Under the pieces are notes generated by a model that was given only the letters and a program-made list of their open reading frames with translations, searched no databases and was not told the origin of the DNA. Source: Streptomyces sp. NA02950 (lineage in GTDB: Bacteria; Actinomycetota; Actinomycetes; Streptomycetales; Streptomycetaceae). Taken from it: 64,000 nucleotides of DNA. The position numbers and the translations under genes are program-made. The stretch spans positions 7,470,001 through 7,534,000 of the forward strand of contig NZ_CP054916.1 of the NCBI RefSeq assembly GCF_013364155.1, in the 5' to 3' direction. Below, in pieces: positions 55,090 through 63,827 of the stretch (the first letter of the stretch is position 1; every line of letters begins with the position of its first letter).

Positions 55090-58031
55090 GACCGGTGCGG
55101 TCCCTCGTCCTTCGCAGCCTCGGCTGCCATCCGGGCCAGGAGCAGGGCGAGCTCCGCGGTGCCGGGCCCGTCCGCGCCGACCCGCGCCCTGAGCCGCTCC
55201 AAGGCCAGCGCGCCCCAGGCGAGGGCACCCGGAACATCGCCGCAGTCGGCGAGGAGACGTACCTGGTCGCGCACGGCCTCACGCACGGCTGGGTCGTCGT
55301 CGCCGAGGGCGCCCATGGGCTCCAGATGCCGGGTCAGCCCCAGGAGGCCGTCGCCGTCCCCGGCCAGCGCCGAGGCGACGGCGGCGTGCCAGGAGGTGAA
55401 CGCGGCCCGGGCCAGACGTTCCGCGGCACGCACGTCCACCGGATCCATGCGCTCCCTGCGTACCCGCCCCACCACAGACGCCAGAAACACGGCCGCCCCG
55501 TCGTCGGCGGCCGTGACCAGCGCCGTGTCCGTGAGGGCGGCCAGCGCCGCGCCGTACGTCCGCGGCAGGGCCCGCGAGAAGAACCCGGTTGGCACTGGGC
55601 CCCTGGCGAGCACCGCACACAGGTCCAGAAGTGGCGCGGCTGCCGGGCAATCCCGTACGGCCTGGTCCTGGGCGAGCGCGCACACCTCGGCCACCGGGTC
55701 GTCGAGAGGGGCGGCGGGCCGGGCTCCGGGGGCCGCGTCCGCGCCGAGCGCGGTGAGCAGGGCGTCCGGGACCAGCCGAGGCAGCAGCCCGGCCGCCATC
55801 GTCAAGGCCAGGGGCACGTCGTCGAGTCTGGCCGCGATGCGCAGCGCCACGGGAGCGGCCAGCCCCGGCACCCGGTCGAGCAGGAAGCGGATGCTGGTGG
55901 CCCGCTTGAACGAGGGGACGGGACGCGGCACGAACCCGTTCGGCCAGTCGCTCTCGACGGAGGTGACCAGGACGGTGCCGGGCCCGTCGGGCAGCGGCGC
56001 GGGGAGGTCCTCCGGCCGGGCGCCGTCGACCACCAGCAGCCACGTTGCAGCGTCCTGCCCGCCGGTGGTCCGCAACAGTGCGGGCAGTTCGGGTCCGGTT
56101 GTGGGCCGTCCGGCCGTCACCCACGCCACGTGGTCGTAGGCCTGGCCGTACAGCGCCACGTACCGCGCGGCCGTCGCGGTGGCGCCGCCACCCTCACGGG
56201 CCGTCAGCACCAGGCCCGCTCCGCGCCCGCCGAAAGCGCCCGCGTGCACCTCGGCCAGCAGTTCGTCCCGCTCCAGGAGCGCGCCGACCGGGGGCACGGC
56301 CCCGGAGACGGCGGGCGTCTTAGTTCCCGCCACTGGCCCGGTGACGGCCGACGGCGTGCCGCGCGCCTCGGCCGGGGCCGGCTCCTCCAGCTGCCGGGCC
56401 AGCGTCTCGTACTGTCCGCTCAGGTGGCGCAGGGCCTGCGCGGTGACGGTGGCGAAGGGTTGCACCGAGCGGGCGGCGCCGACCGCGGTCGCCTCCCCGC
56501 TCAGCAGGGCCGTGAAGTCGGTGGTGGGGGTGCCCGAGCGCTGGAGGCGATCGAACAGCCACTCCGTGACGAGGGACAGCGTCTGCAGAACCTGGGTGCG
56601 CCGCGCCATGCCCAGCAGGACCTCGCGGACGCCGGGACGGAAGTCGAACGGCACGGACAGCACCTCGTGCCCGGCGGTGTCCGCGGCGTCGGCGGCATCC
56701 TCGCTGGCGCGGGTGACCAGGCCCGTGAAGAGGACCTCGGTGAGCACGGACGGGCGGGTGTCCCCGCACACCGCTTGCTGCACCAAGCGCATTACCGGCA
56801 GACTCAGCGGCACCCCCGCCAGATGCGACGCGAGCCGTAGTGCCGCCGGGCTGGCACGCTTGCCGAAGTCGCGGACGAGTTTCTCAGGGGTAGCCGCCAC
56901 GGAATCGGCCGCCAGTGCCGGACCGGGCGCCTCGACGGCGACGGGGGATTCCGGGACCAGTGTGGCCACGGTGTCCCACACGGTGATCTCGCCGCTGACC
57001 AGGGCGGCCCACGGCCCGAGCCAGCGCGGGTCGAGTTCCAGCACGGGTACGACTATGGCGCGCTCCGCGGGCCGGTGGCTGTCCAACGGCGTAACGGCGA
57101 GGCGGGCGTTGGGCACGCCGGGCGCCTCCGTGCCGAGCCGTACGTCGTGGACGCTCAGCGCGCTCTGCTCCCACATGCGGCGTGGCAGCAACTGCACCAG
57201 CGCGACCGGGCCGGACTGCCCCCAGGTGCGCAGCAGCCGGCCCAGCGTGCCGTCCGCCCAGGACGGGCTGACGCAGTCGGAGGCCACCAGCACGATGCGC
57301 CTCCCGGTGGGGTCGACGATCTCCAGGGGGCTTCGGTCCCCACGGCGCTCGCCCGGGCCGACGGTGGGCGGGCGCAGCACGATGCCGTGAGAGGGGATCT
57401 CCTCGGTCGGCAGCAGCCAGTGCTGCACGGAACGGAACGCCCCGACGCTGCCCAGCACGGACAGGAATTCCCGGACCGTGTCGCGCCAGACCGTCATGGA
57501 CACCGAGTCGTCCACGACCAGCACCAGGTCCAGCCAGCGGCTGGGCGCCGGGCGCAGCACGGGGGACCACTGGGCGGTGTCGACGATGCCCTCCACCGTG
57601 GCCTCCTCGTCCAGCACGGTCACGTCCCGCGACGGGACCCGGCGGGTCAGCGGGCGCAGCGCGCGGGCGAGCGACGCGCGCCGCGGCAGGGCGGCCGGCA
57701 CCCGCAGCCGTATCTGTTCGCTCCCGGCGCCTCCCCGTGCGGGCCCCGTCTGCGGCGGGTACAGCACCCTCCGGGAGCCCGGTCCGGCGCCGGACCAATG
57801 CTCCTCAGGCGCCGCGACGGGGGCCGCGTGCGCCGGAGCCTCCCACGGCGGCTGCTCCGTGGCCTGCGGCCCGCCGTCCGGCCCGGCGACGGCGGCCGGG
57901 CTGCCACGGGCCGGGCCGGCCGGGGAGGCCGGCGGCCCCAGGCGGTCCGCCAACCACAACGCGTCCGCCAGCTGCTCGGCCTCGGGCGCTTCTCCGAAAA
58001 GCCGCAGCAGCTCGGCCAGTTCCCTGATCAC
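55086..58031 (-). CDS. vWA component of the VMAP ternary system (SAV_2336 type) with NTPase-like C-terminus
   Basis: 981 residues from a GTG that overlaps the MoxR stop. The N-terminal SAV_2336-type region (IRELAELLRLFGEAPEAEQL, DALWLADRLG), a Pro/Gly-rich link, then the vWA-like domain with MIDAS VVDDSVSM near 165, and ALVQLLPRRMWEQSAL. The C-terminal half resembles an NB-ARC/STAND module (WLLVVDGARPEDLPAPLP, GTVLVTSVESDWPNGF, LDDVPLALTMAAGLLPRL) but its P-loop position is GGGATAT, without the Lys. Such a dead switch could only bind or transmit. Confidence 0.83.
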   Translation of the reverse strand: MIRELAELLRLFGEAPEAEQLADALWLADRLGPPASPAGPARGSPAAVAGPDGGPQATEQPPWEAPAHAAPVAAPEEHWSGAGPGSRRVLYPPQTGPARGGAGSEQIRLRVPAALPRRASLARALRPLTRRVPSRDVTVLDEEATVEGIVDTAQWSPVLRPAPSRWLDLVLVVDDSVSMTVWRDTVREFLSVLGSVGAFRSVQHWLLPTEEIPSHGIVLRPPTVGPGERRGDRSPLEIVDPTGRRIVLVASDCVSPSWADGTLGRLLRTWGQSGPVALVQLLPRRMWEQSALSVHDVRLGTEAPGVPNARLAVTPLDSHRPAERAIVVPVLELDPRWLGPWAALVSGEITVWDTVATLVPESPVAVEAPGPALAADSVAATPEKLVRDFGKRASPAALRLASHLAGVPLSLPVMRLVQQAVCGDTRPSVLTEVLFTGLVTRASEDAADAADTAGHEVLSVPFDFRPGVREVLLGMARRTQVLQTLSLVTEWLFDRLQRSGTPTTDFTALLSGEATAVGAARSVQPFATVTAQALRHLSGQYETLARQLEEPAPAEARGTPSAVTGPVAGTKTPAVSGAVPPVGALLERDELLAEVHAGAFGGRGAGLVLTAREGGGATATAARYVALYGQAYDHVAWVTAGRPTTGPELPALLRTTGGQDAATWLLVVDGARPEDLPAPLPDGPGTVLVTSVESDWPNGFVPRPVPSFKRATSIRFLLDRVPGLAAPVALRIAARLDDVPLALTMAAGLLPRLVPDALLTALGADAAPGARPAAPLDDPVAEVCALAQDQAVRDCPAAAPLLDLCAVLARGPVPTGFFSRALPRTYGAALAALTDTALVTAADDGAAVFLASVVGRVRRERMDPVDVRAAERLARAAFTSWHAAVASALAGDGDGLLGLTRHLEPMGALGDDDPAVREAVRDQVRLLADCGDVPGALAWGALALERLRARVGADGPGTAELALLLARMAAEAAKDEGPHRS

Positions 58032-59026
58032 GTGCCCGGCCCGAGAGGCCTGAGCAGCATCCGCACCAGCTCCTCGCGCCCTTCGGTGGTGCCGCCTCCG
58101 AGGGACAGGTAGATGGCGTTGAGAAGCTGGTCGGTGGAGAGCAGTCCCTCTTCGCGGTTGCGCAGGAAGGTGTCGATGAGGTGCCGGGCGCGGTCGGTGG
58201 CGTCCCACCCCAGATGTGCCTCGACGATACGGGTGAGCTTCTCCACGTCCGGTTCGGGCAGTTCGAGCCGGATGCAGCGGCGCAGGAACGCTGGGGGGAA
58301 CTCACGCTCGCCGTTGCTGGTGAGCACCACGAACGGAAAGTTGGTGCACTGCACGCGGCCTTCGGTGACGGCCGCGACACTGCCGGGATCGTGAGTGTGG
58401 ACTTCCACGGTGCGCTCCTTCGTCAGTCGCACGAGTTCGGGGATCTCGAACTCCCCTTCCTCGAAGACGTGGAGAAGGTCGTTGGGAAGGTCCATGTCGC
58501 TCTTGTCGAGTTCGTCGATGAGCAGAACCCGCGGACAGGGGGAGGGCAGCAACGCCGTGCCGAGCGGTCCCAGCCGCAGATACGTCCCGATGTCCGAGCG
58601 CTCCTCGACGATCGGGGGCGGCTCATTCTCCGGCCGAGGGCGCGCGGCGGCGACCCGACCGGCTTCGCGCAGCCGTCCGACGGCGTCGTATGTGTACAGG
58701 CCATCCTTGAGCGTCGTGCGGCTTGTGACCGGCCAGGTGAGCATCCGGCCGAGCCCGAGCTCAAGGGCGACGTGATAGGCGAGGCTGGACTTGCCGGTGC
58801 CTGGCCGGCCCGTCACCAGCAGCGGACGGCGCAGCAGGAGCGCCGCGTTGACGGCGTCGACCGTCTGCGGATCCGACTGGTACGCGTGGGCCCGCAGGAC
58901 GGAGCGGTCCGCGGCGTGGTCTGCCTCCCCGCCCCGGGTCATGTCGCGCCACGGCGGCGGCGCGGGCAGCCGCCTGATTCCTTCGTGGGGCTCGCCGTGG
59001 CCCCGGTAGATACGCCAGTCCTGCAC
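58028..59026 (-). CDS. MoxR-type AAA ATPase of the VMAP ternary system
   Basis: 332 residues. TGRPGTGKSSLAYHVALEL (Walker A), VLLIDELDKSDMDLPNDLLH (Walker B), VVLTSNGEREFPPAFLRRCI (sensor 1 and Arg finger), and a C-terminal lid. MoxR chaperones remodel the vWA partner, encoded directly downstream by overlapping GTGA. It ends 33 bases after VMAP's stop. Confidence 0.9.
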   Translation of the reverse strand: MQDWRIYRGHGEPHEGIRRLPAPPPWRDMTRGGEADHAADRSVLRAHAYQSDPQTVDAVNAALLLRRPLLVTGRPGTGKSSLAYHVALELGLGRMLTWPVTSRTTLKDGLYTYDAVGRLREAGRVAAARPRPENEPPPIVEERSDIGTYLRLGPLGTALLPSPCPRVLLIDELDKSDMDLPNDLLHVFEEGEFEIPELVRLTKERTVEVHTHDPGSVAAVTEGRVQCTNFPFVVLTSNGEREFPPAFLRRCIRLELPEPDVEKLTRIVEAHLGWDATDRARHLIDTFLRNREEGLLSTDQLLNAIYLSLGGGTTEGREELVRMLLRPLGPGT

Positions 59027-59059
59027 GTCGTCCTGCTCCTCCCGGCCCGCCGTCGGGCA

Positions 59060-60511
59060 CTACGGCCATCGCAATGCGCCTCCGGCTCCGACGGTGCGGG
59101 TCGGATCGTCCCAGAGGAGCGCGATGTGCCGCCCCCATTCCAGTTCCGCCGACCGTAGCGCGTCCGCGCGAAACGACCGTACTCGTTCCGGCAGTTGCTC
59201 GGATCCTCCGCCGTGCATCAGTTCCCGCGCGGTCCAGCGGAAGGCGCCTCGCGGTGTGCGGTCGGCCGGCCCCGTCCGCCTCTCCCAGAGCACCACCGGC
59301 ACACCCGCGTCGAGTGCCGTGGCGAGCGCGTCCGCCGTGGCGGCGCTGGACCGGTCCTCGGGGTCCGGCGGCTCGACGACCACCGCGCAGACGGAGTCCG
59401 GGACGGCTCGCGGGCCGTGCCCGCCGGCCCGGCGGCCCGGACCCAGCCACAGCACCTCGTCCTCCGGCAGGGCGCCGCCACCGGTGAAGGCGTCCCAGCG
59501 CCGTGCCCACTCGTGGTACGCGAGCTGGTCGGTGGCGCGTTCGAGGTCGCGGACGACGACGGGGCAGCGGACGCCCAGGGCGGACTCCAGTGTCCCGCCG
59601 ACGGGGTCCCGGCCGTTCGTCACCCACTGGTCCACGGGCAGGTCCAGCAGGGACCGTGGCAGCAGGAACTCGACGCGTCCGGGCGGGCGGCCACCCGTGT
59701 AGTCCCTGACTACCGTCATGAAGTCATCGATCATGTACGGGACTTGGGACAGCAGCCGGGGCTCGTCCTCCTGGAGCAGCGTCAGCCATCCGTCCTCCCC
59801 GTACCCCAGCCAGGCCGACAGCAGGCAGGAGTCACCGAGAGGCAGATAGGGCTGGAGACTGAGCACGAGCAGAGCGTCCTCGTCGGCGGGCCTGCCGAGT
59901 TCGCGCTCCGGCGGGGGCGACGGGTGAGGAAGCCCGAGGCGGCGGGTGAGCCTCGTGTTCCACCGGTCCACCGCCTCCCGCATGTGCTCCGGCGCGCGGC
60001 GGCTCGCCACTAGCGCCTGGGTGAACCGCAGTACGCGGGGAGTCATGCCCTGCGGTGCGGGCAGGTCCTCCAGCACGGCGACGGCCTCGCCCGGATCGGT
60101 CGGCAGGCGTTCGACCACCGGGCTTGCCGCTTCGAGGTAGGCCGCCAGCCAGGGCCTGCCCGGCTGGGAGCCGAGGACGGCGACCAGTTCGCGCCGCTCG
60201 CCCTCCCGCAACGCCAGGGGAACGGTGAGCACCTCGGCCAGTCGCCGGAACCGCTCCACCTCGCGGTTGTCGCCGTGGAACGCCGTGAGTACCTCGATCA
60301 GCGCGGCCAGCCCGCCGGGCACGCGCAGACACTCCTGCACGATCGCGAGGACTTCCCGCCGAACGGAGGTGTGGCGCGGGATCCGCGCCGAGATCTGCGG
60401 CTCGAGTTCGTCGATGATCACCGCGCGCGTGGGGTCGTCACGAAACCCGTCCAAGGCGATCAGGATCTCGGTCAGTTCGCTCAGTGCCCCCCGCGCGTCC
60501 GGCTCATGCAT
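59060..60511 (-). CDS. vWA-MoxR-associated protein (VMAP) with N-terminal effector-associated domain
   Basis: 483 residues. Residues about 8-95 resemble an effector-associated domain (LTEILIALDGFRDDPTRAVI, ISARIPRHTSVRREVLAIVQ, ECLRVPGGLAALIEVL). The rest is VMAP-M/VMAP-C type: LLPRSLLDLPVDQWVTNG, CPVVVRDLERATDQLAYHEW, CAVVVEPPDPED. VMAP proteins are the third member of MoxR-vWA-VMAP systems, thought to sense and relay signals to effectors by EAD contacts. First gene of the minus-strand operon. ATG at 60511. Confidence 0.82.
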   Translation of the reverse strand: MHEPDARGALSELTEILIALDGFRDDPTRAVIIDELEPQISARIPRHTSVRREVLAIVQECLRVPGGLAALIEVLTAFHGDNREVERFRRLAEVLTVPLALREGERRELVAVLGSQPGRPWLAAYLEAASPVVERLPTDPGEAVAVLEDLPAPQGMTPRVLRFTQALVASRRAPEHMREAVDRWNTRLTRRLGLPHPSPPPERELGRPADEDALLVLSLQPYLPLGDSCLLSAWLGYGEDGWLTLLQEDEPRLLSQVPYMIDDFMTVVRDYTGGRPPGRVEFLLPRSLLDLPVDQWVTNGRDPVGGTLESALGVRCPVVVRDLERATDQLAYHEWARRWDAFTGGGALPEDEVLWLGPGRRAGGHGPRAVPDSVCAVVVEPPDPEDRSSAATADALATALDAGVPVVLWERRTGPADRTPRGAFRWTARELMHGGGSEQLPERVRSFRADALRSAELEWGRHIALLWDDPTRTVGAGGALRWP

Positions 60512-60695
60512 CAGGAATAGGGTCCGCAGGCCGTGCCGACTGCCGCCATACTGCGCCTCCGGGGAGTAGGGGTGGTCCGCTCACGGGCCAGGCCAATTGT
60601 AGGGAGGGTAGTCAACTTTCCGTGGTGGTTTGGCTGTCTCTTCAGCCGCGCGCGGAGCAGCTGAGTGGCCTTACGCGCCCTGAGAGGATCAGAGC
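60512..60695. promoter_or_regulatory. Divergent promoter region of the VMAP operon
   Basis: 184 bases between the VMAP start and a plus-strand VOC gene. It has an AT-richer middle (about 60590-60625). It should hold the promoter of the ternary operon; no single motif stands out. Confidence 0.45.
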
Positions 60696-60938
60696 ATGGC
60701 GGACTCACCTCTGCAGATCAATGCCCTCATCGTCGATGCCACCGGCTCCGAGCGGCTTGCCGCGTTCTGGTCCGAGCTACTCGGCAGGACGGTCGTGGGC
60801 CGCACGGGACCGTACGTATGGCTGCGGCGCGAGAACGGCCTGGGTCTGGGTTTCCAGCAGACCGCCCGATCCAAGCGGGGCAAGAACCGCATGCGACTGC
60901 CCCTGGGGCCTACCTCTCGAGAAGGCACGGGTAGGTGA
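60696..60938 (+). pseudogene. VOC-family protein, truncated
   Basis: 80 residues: LIVDATGSERLAAFWSELLG, GPYVWLRRENGLGLGFQQ and KRGKNRMRLPLGP. This is the first half of a glyoxalase/bleomycin-resistance (VOC) protein with the end missing or shifted. Confidence 0.7.
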
Positions 60939-61164
60939 CCGCACCGCTCGCGGCCCGGCTGGAGAAGACGGGCGAGTTCGTCGACGGTTAGGCGCTCGCC
61001 CCCGAGGGAGCGTGGGTCCGCTACGACGGCGAGGGCCGCCCGCCGGTCACCGACGGCCCATTCGCCGAGACCAAGGACCTCATCGCAGGCTGGATGGTGA
61101 TCGATGTCGACAGCTACGAGCGCGCCATCGGGCTGGCCGGGGACCTGTCGGCCACCCCTCGGGC
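60935..61164 (+). pseudogene. YCII/DGPF-domain protein remnant
   Basis: A frame with an in-frame TAG: LAARLEKTGEFVDG-stop-ALAPEGAWVRYDG, then TDGPFAETKDLIAGWMVIDV and DSYERAIGLAGDLSA. DGPFAE is the family signature. The stop replaces a Gln codon (CAG to TAG). The similarity ends at about 61164. Confidence 0.7.
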
Positions 61165-61366
61165 GTGTGGGTGCCGGAAACGGTGTCACCCTATGCGACT
61201 TGCGTGTATTCGTGGATGAGGCTGCCGAGTCGATCGCGTCGATGGATGCGAGTGTTGTCGGTGGCGATGAGTGGTTTGGGCTTGGTGTATCGGTCCGGCG
61301 CCCGTTGTCCAAGGGATCGATGCGGCTGGTGTCTGAAGTTTCCCCATGATCCTGGACACTCTTCTT

Positions 61367-61722
61367 CTACGCTGCGAGCGTTTGGTCGTTACGGAGCCGC
61401 TGACGCGTCTCGTGGGGCGTGAGGTACCCGAAGACAGCGTGTTTGCGTAGGCGGCCGCCGGTTGTAGAAGGTCTCGATGAATGCGAACACGTCGGCGCGG
61501 GCGGAGGCCCGGTTGGGCCAGATCCGGGTGCGGGTCTCCTCTTTGAGCACGGCCCAGAAGCTCTCTGCCGCGGTGTCGTCAAAACAGGAGCCAGTCCTCC
61601 CCGGTACTCTGGCGACGCCCCAACACGCATACTTCCGCGCGGAATTCAGCTGACGTGTACTCGCTTCCGCAGTCCCTGTGTGCGATGCGGCCGGGGTGCA
61701 GGCCGTCCCTGCCGTGTGCCAT
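61367..61722 (-). pseudogene. IS3-type OrfB remnant
   Basis: Pieces in several frames: AHRDCGSEYTSAEFRAEVCV, GSCFDDTAAESFWAVLKEET, WPNRASARADVFAFIETFYN, and TPHETRQRLRNDQTLAA. These are the second half of an IS3-type DDE transposase. Multiple frameshifts. The upstream edge meets the IS481-like end at 61724. Confidence 0.7.
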
Positions 61723-61723
61723 C

Positions 61724-61816
61724 CTGTGCCGCTCGAAAAGTCATCGCCGCAGACGGGCGAGGTGTGGCCAGGCGGCTGGGAGCATGTCCGCGTGATCGTT
61801 GCCTTGCTGTACAACG
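61724..61816 (+). mobile_element. Isolated end of the rve-type IS
   Basis: CTGTGCCGCTCGAAAAG at 61724-61740 and about 75 further bases match the left end of the element at 43164, including the start of its transposase (to TTGCTGTACAA). The rest is gone. It replaced or cut the IS3-type remnant. Confidence 0.75.
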
Positions 61817-61892
61817 GCCTCGGGGCCCGGGAGCCCCTGACATCCGGGCCCTTCGTAGTCTCGGGCGGCGGTGAAGGGCCCGGAAGCCGCGG

Positions 61893-63827
61893 TTACCCGC
61901 AGTCGATCTCGGGCACGCCTGCCTCGGTGAGCATCGTGAAGAGGCTGGCGATGGGACCGGCACGGTTGGTTCGGTCTGTGGTGAGGATCAACCGATGAGC
62001 AGCTCTGGACAGACCTACGAAGAAAGTTGCAGTTCCTTCGGGGAGGTCCCTGCCGAGAGCCCACCACTGTCTGTCGTGAATGCCCAGGAAGAATACCGTG
62101 TGGTATTCAAGGCCCTTGCTGCGGTGAGCCGTGAGCAGGACGACGGCTTCGGTGCACTCGAACTCATTGAGTACCTCCCCCCAGTCAGCAGCCGGGGCAA
62201 TTGAGGTCTCAAGGCGTGCCTCGAACGCGCCCCTGATGAGGTCGAAGTCCTCGCCGGGCGTCGTCGCCTTGACGTAGCGACGGAGGGCGGTGCCGTCGAC
62301 GAGAGCGAGTACCTGCTGGACGGTGTCGGCGGCGGACACAGTCGACGGAGGGTGGGATTCGAGCCAGGCCCGTAGCCGGAGAGTCATCCCGGTAAGGTTC
62401 TCGCCGACTCGGTGCTGGTCGACTTCGTCGTCGGTCGCGCCGTGCACACGCTCCAGAGTCGTCGATACGTCCTGCCAGATGGTGGGCAGGCCATGGGGCT
62501 CGTGCGCCAGCCGGAGCAGCCCGATGAGCAGGTGGGTGGTCTCGCTCTTCAGCAGGTCTTGGAGGGCCATTTTGCCGACCCGTGCGTCGTCGTTGCGGAC
62601 TCTGATCCCGTGCTGGGCAAGGTGCGCCCGGAACAGCGGCTCGAAGTCCTTGATTTTCTGCCGTGCGATGAACGCGAAGTCCGCCGGGGTGCGGTTCGAT
62701 CTGGCGATGTCGCGGGCAATCCAGTCGGCAATGAGCTGTGCCTCTGCCTGGGCGGTGGAGAACGTCCACAGTACGGCTGGATCGTGTCCGTCTTCGGCGG
62801 TTGCCTTCGAGGTGGCCCGTACGGCGGTGGGGCCCAGCCGACGAGCGATGACGTGCTGCAGCGCGACTAGCGCGTCGCTGGAACGGAAATTCCAGGCCAG
62901 CGAGTAAGTGGTGGCGTCAAATGCGTCGGTGAAGCGTTGGACAGCGTTGGGCAGGGCGCCGGCCCAGCCCATGATCCGCTGCTTGCTGTCGCCGACCGCG
63001 GTCACGGCGGTCTCCTCCCCGAACACGGACGTGAGGAAGGAAAACTGCGCGCTGGTCGTGTCCTGGAATTCGTCGACGAACACCACGGGGTAGGTCATGC
63101 GCAGGGCGCGTCTGAGTCCCGCCACCGCGCGGACCAGCAGCTCCGCGAGCCGGTTCAGCATGACGAAGTCGAGTTGGGCCTTTCCCGACCGTAGGTAGCG
63201 GGCGTGCCACCACTCGCGCACGGCGTACGAGATGGCGTCGATTTCGTCATCGGCGGGCACGATCTCTGGCAGGTCGTAATTGCCGACGACACCGGGGACG
63301 AAGCGGTTCGTCTGGAATCGGGCGACCTCCCACCGCAGTGACTCGGGGGCAGCGTGAGCGATGCCGTTGAGGAACGCTCCCACCTCCGCGTTGGAGGCCG
63401 TGCTGATGTCGTACCCATCAACCATGCGCCAGTCTGGCGGTAGAGCCGGCGCGAACCGATCCACCAGTCCCTTGGTGAACGCATCGAAGGTCATCGACGC
63501 GAATCGACCGGCGTGTTCCGGGACACGGGCAGCGACACGGCGGCCGAGGTTGGCAGCAGCGTCCCGCTTGAAGGAGATCGCCAGAATGTGCTGTGGCCAC
63601 GGGCAGAGCCCGGTCTGCAAGAGGTACGCGGCGCGCTGAGCGAGGAACTCCGTTTTGCCCGCGCCAGGCCCGGCCACTACTGCCACGTTGCCGACGTCCC
63701 GCAGAGCCTCCCACGCAGATGGCTCCAAGTCCTCGATGCCCGCCGGGCGCCAACCGTCCGCCGGGATTAGCGCAGTCCGGCGTGGTGCCGCCGGGGGCGT
63801 TGGGATGAGAGGGCCGGGGGTGCTCAC
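61893..63827 (-). CDS. UvrD/Rep-type helicase
   Basis: 644 residues from a GTG overlapping the upstream stop. Motif I AGPGAGKTEFLAQRA at about 52-66, motif II VVFVDEFQDTTSAQFS, motif III GDSKQRIMGWAGA, motif V-like LLTAHRSKGLEYHTVFFLG, motif VI FFVGLSRAAHRLILTT. SF1A DNA helicase. The GTGA overlap with the preceding gene suggests joint function. Shorter than RecB, similar to helicases of defence pairs. Confidence 0.85.
   Translation of the reverse strand: MSTPGPLIPTPPAAPRRTALIPADGWRPAGIEDLEPSAWEALRDVGNVAVVAGPGAGKTEFLAQRAAYLLQTGLCPWPQHILAISFKRDAAANLGRRVAARVPEHAGRFASMTFDAFTKGLVDRFAPALPPDWRMVDGYDISTASNAEVGAFLNGIAHAAPESLRWEVARFQTNRFVPGVVGNYDLPEIVPADDEIDAISYAVREWWHARYLRSGKAQLDFVMLNRLAELLVRAVAGLRRALRMTYPVVFVDEFQDTTSAQFSFLTSVFGEETAVTAVGDSKQRIMGWAGALPNAVQRFTDAFDATTYSLAWNFRSSDALVALQHVIARRLGPTAVRATSKATAEDGHDPAVLWTFSTAQAEAQLIADWIARDIARSNRTPADFAFIARQKIKDFEPLFRAHLAQHGIRVRNDDARVGKMALQDLLKSETTHLLIGLLRLAHEPHGLPTIWQDVSTTLERVHGATDDEVDQHRVGENLTGMTLRLRAWLESHPPSTVSAADTVQQVLALVDGTALRRYVKATTPGEDFDLIRGAFEARLETSIAPAADWGEVLNEFECTEAVVLLTAHRSKGLEYHTVFFLGIHDRQWWALGRDLPEGTATFFVGLSRAAHRLILTTDRTNRAGPIASLFTMLTEAGVPEIDCG

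Noticed and set aside
54343..56139. Plus-strand frames of about 600 residues opposite the vWA/caspase genes
   Set aside because: High-GC shadows of the minus-strand genes.
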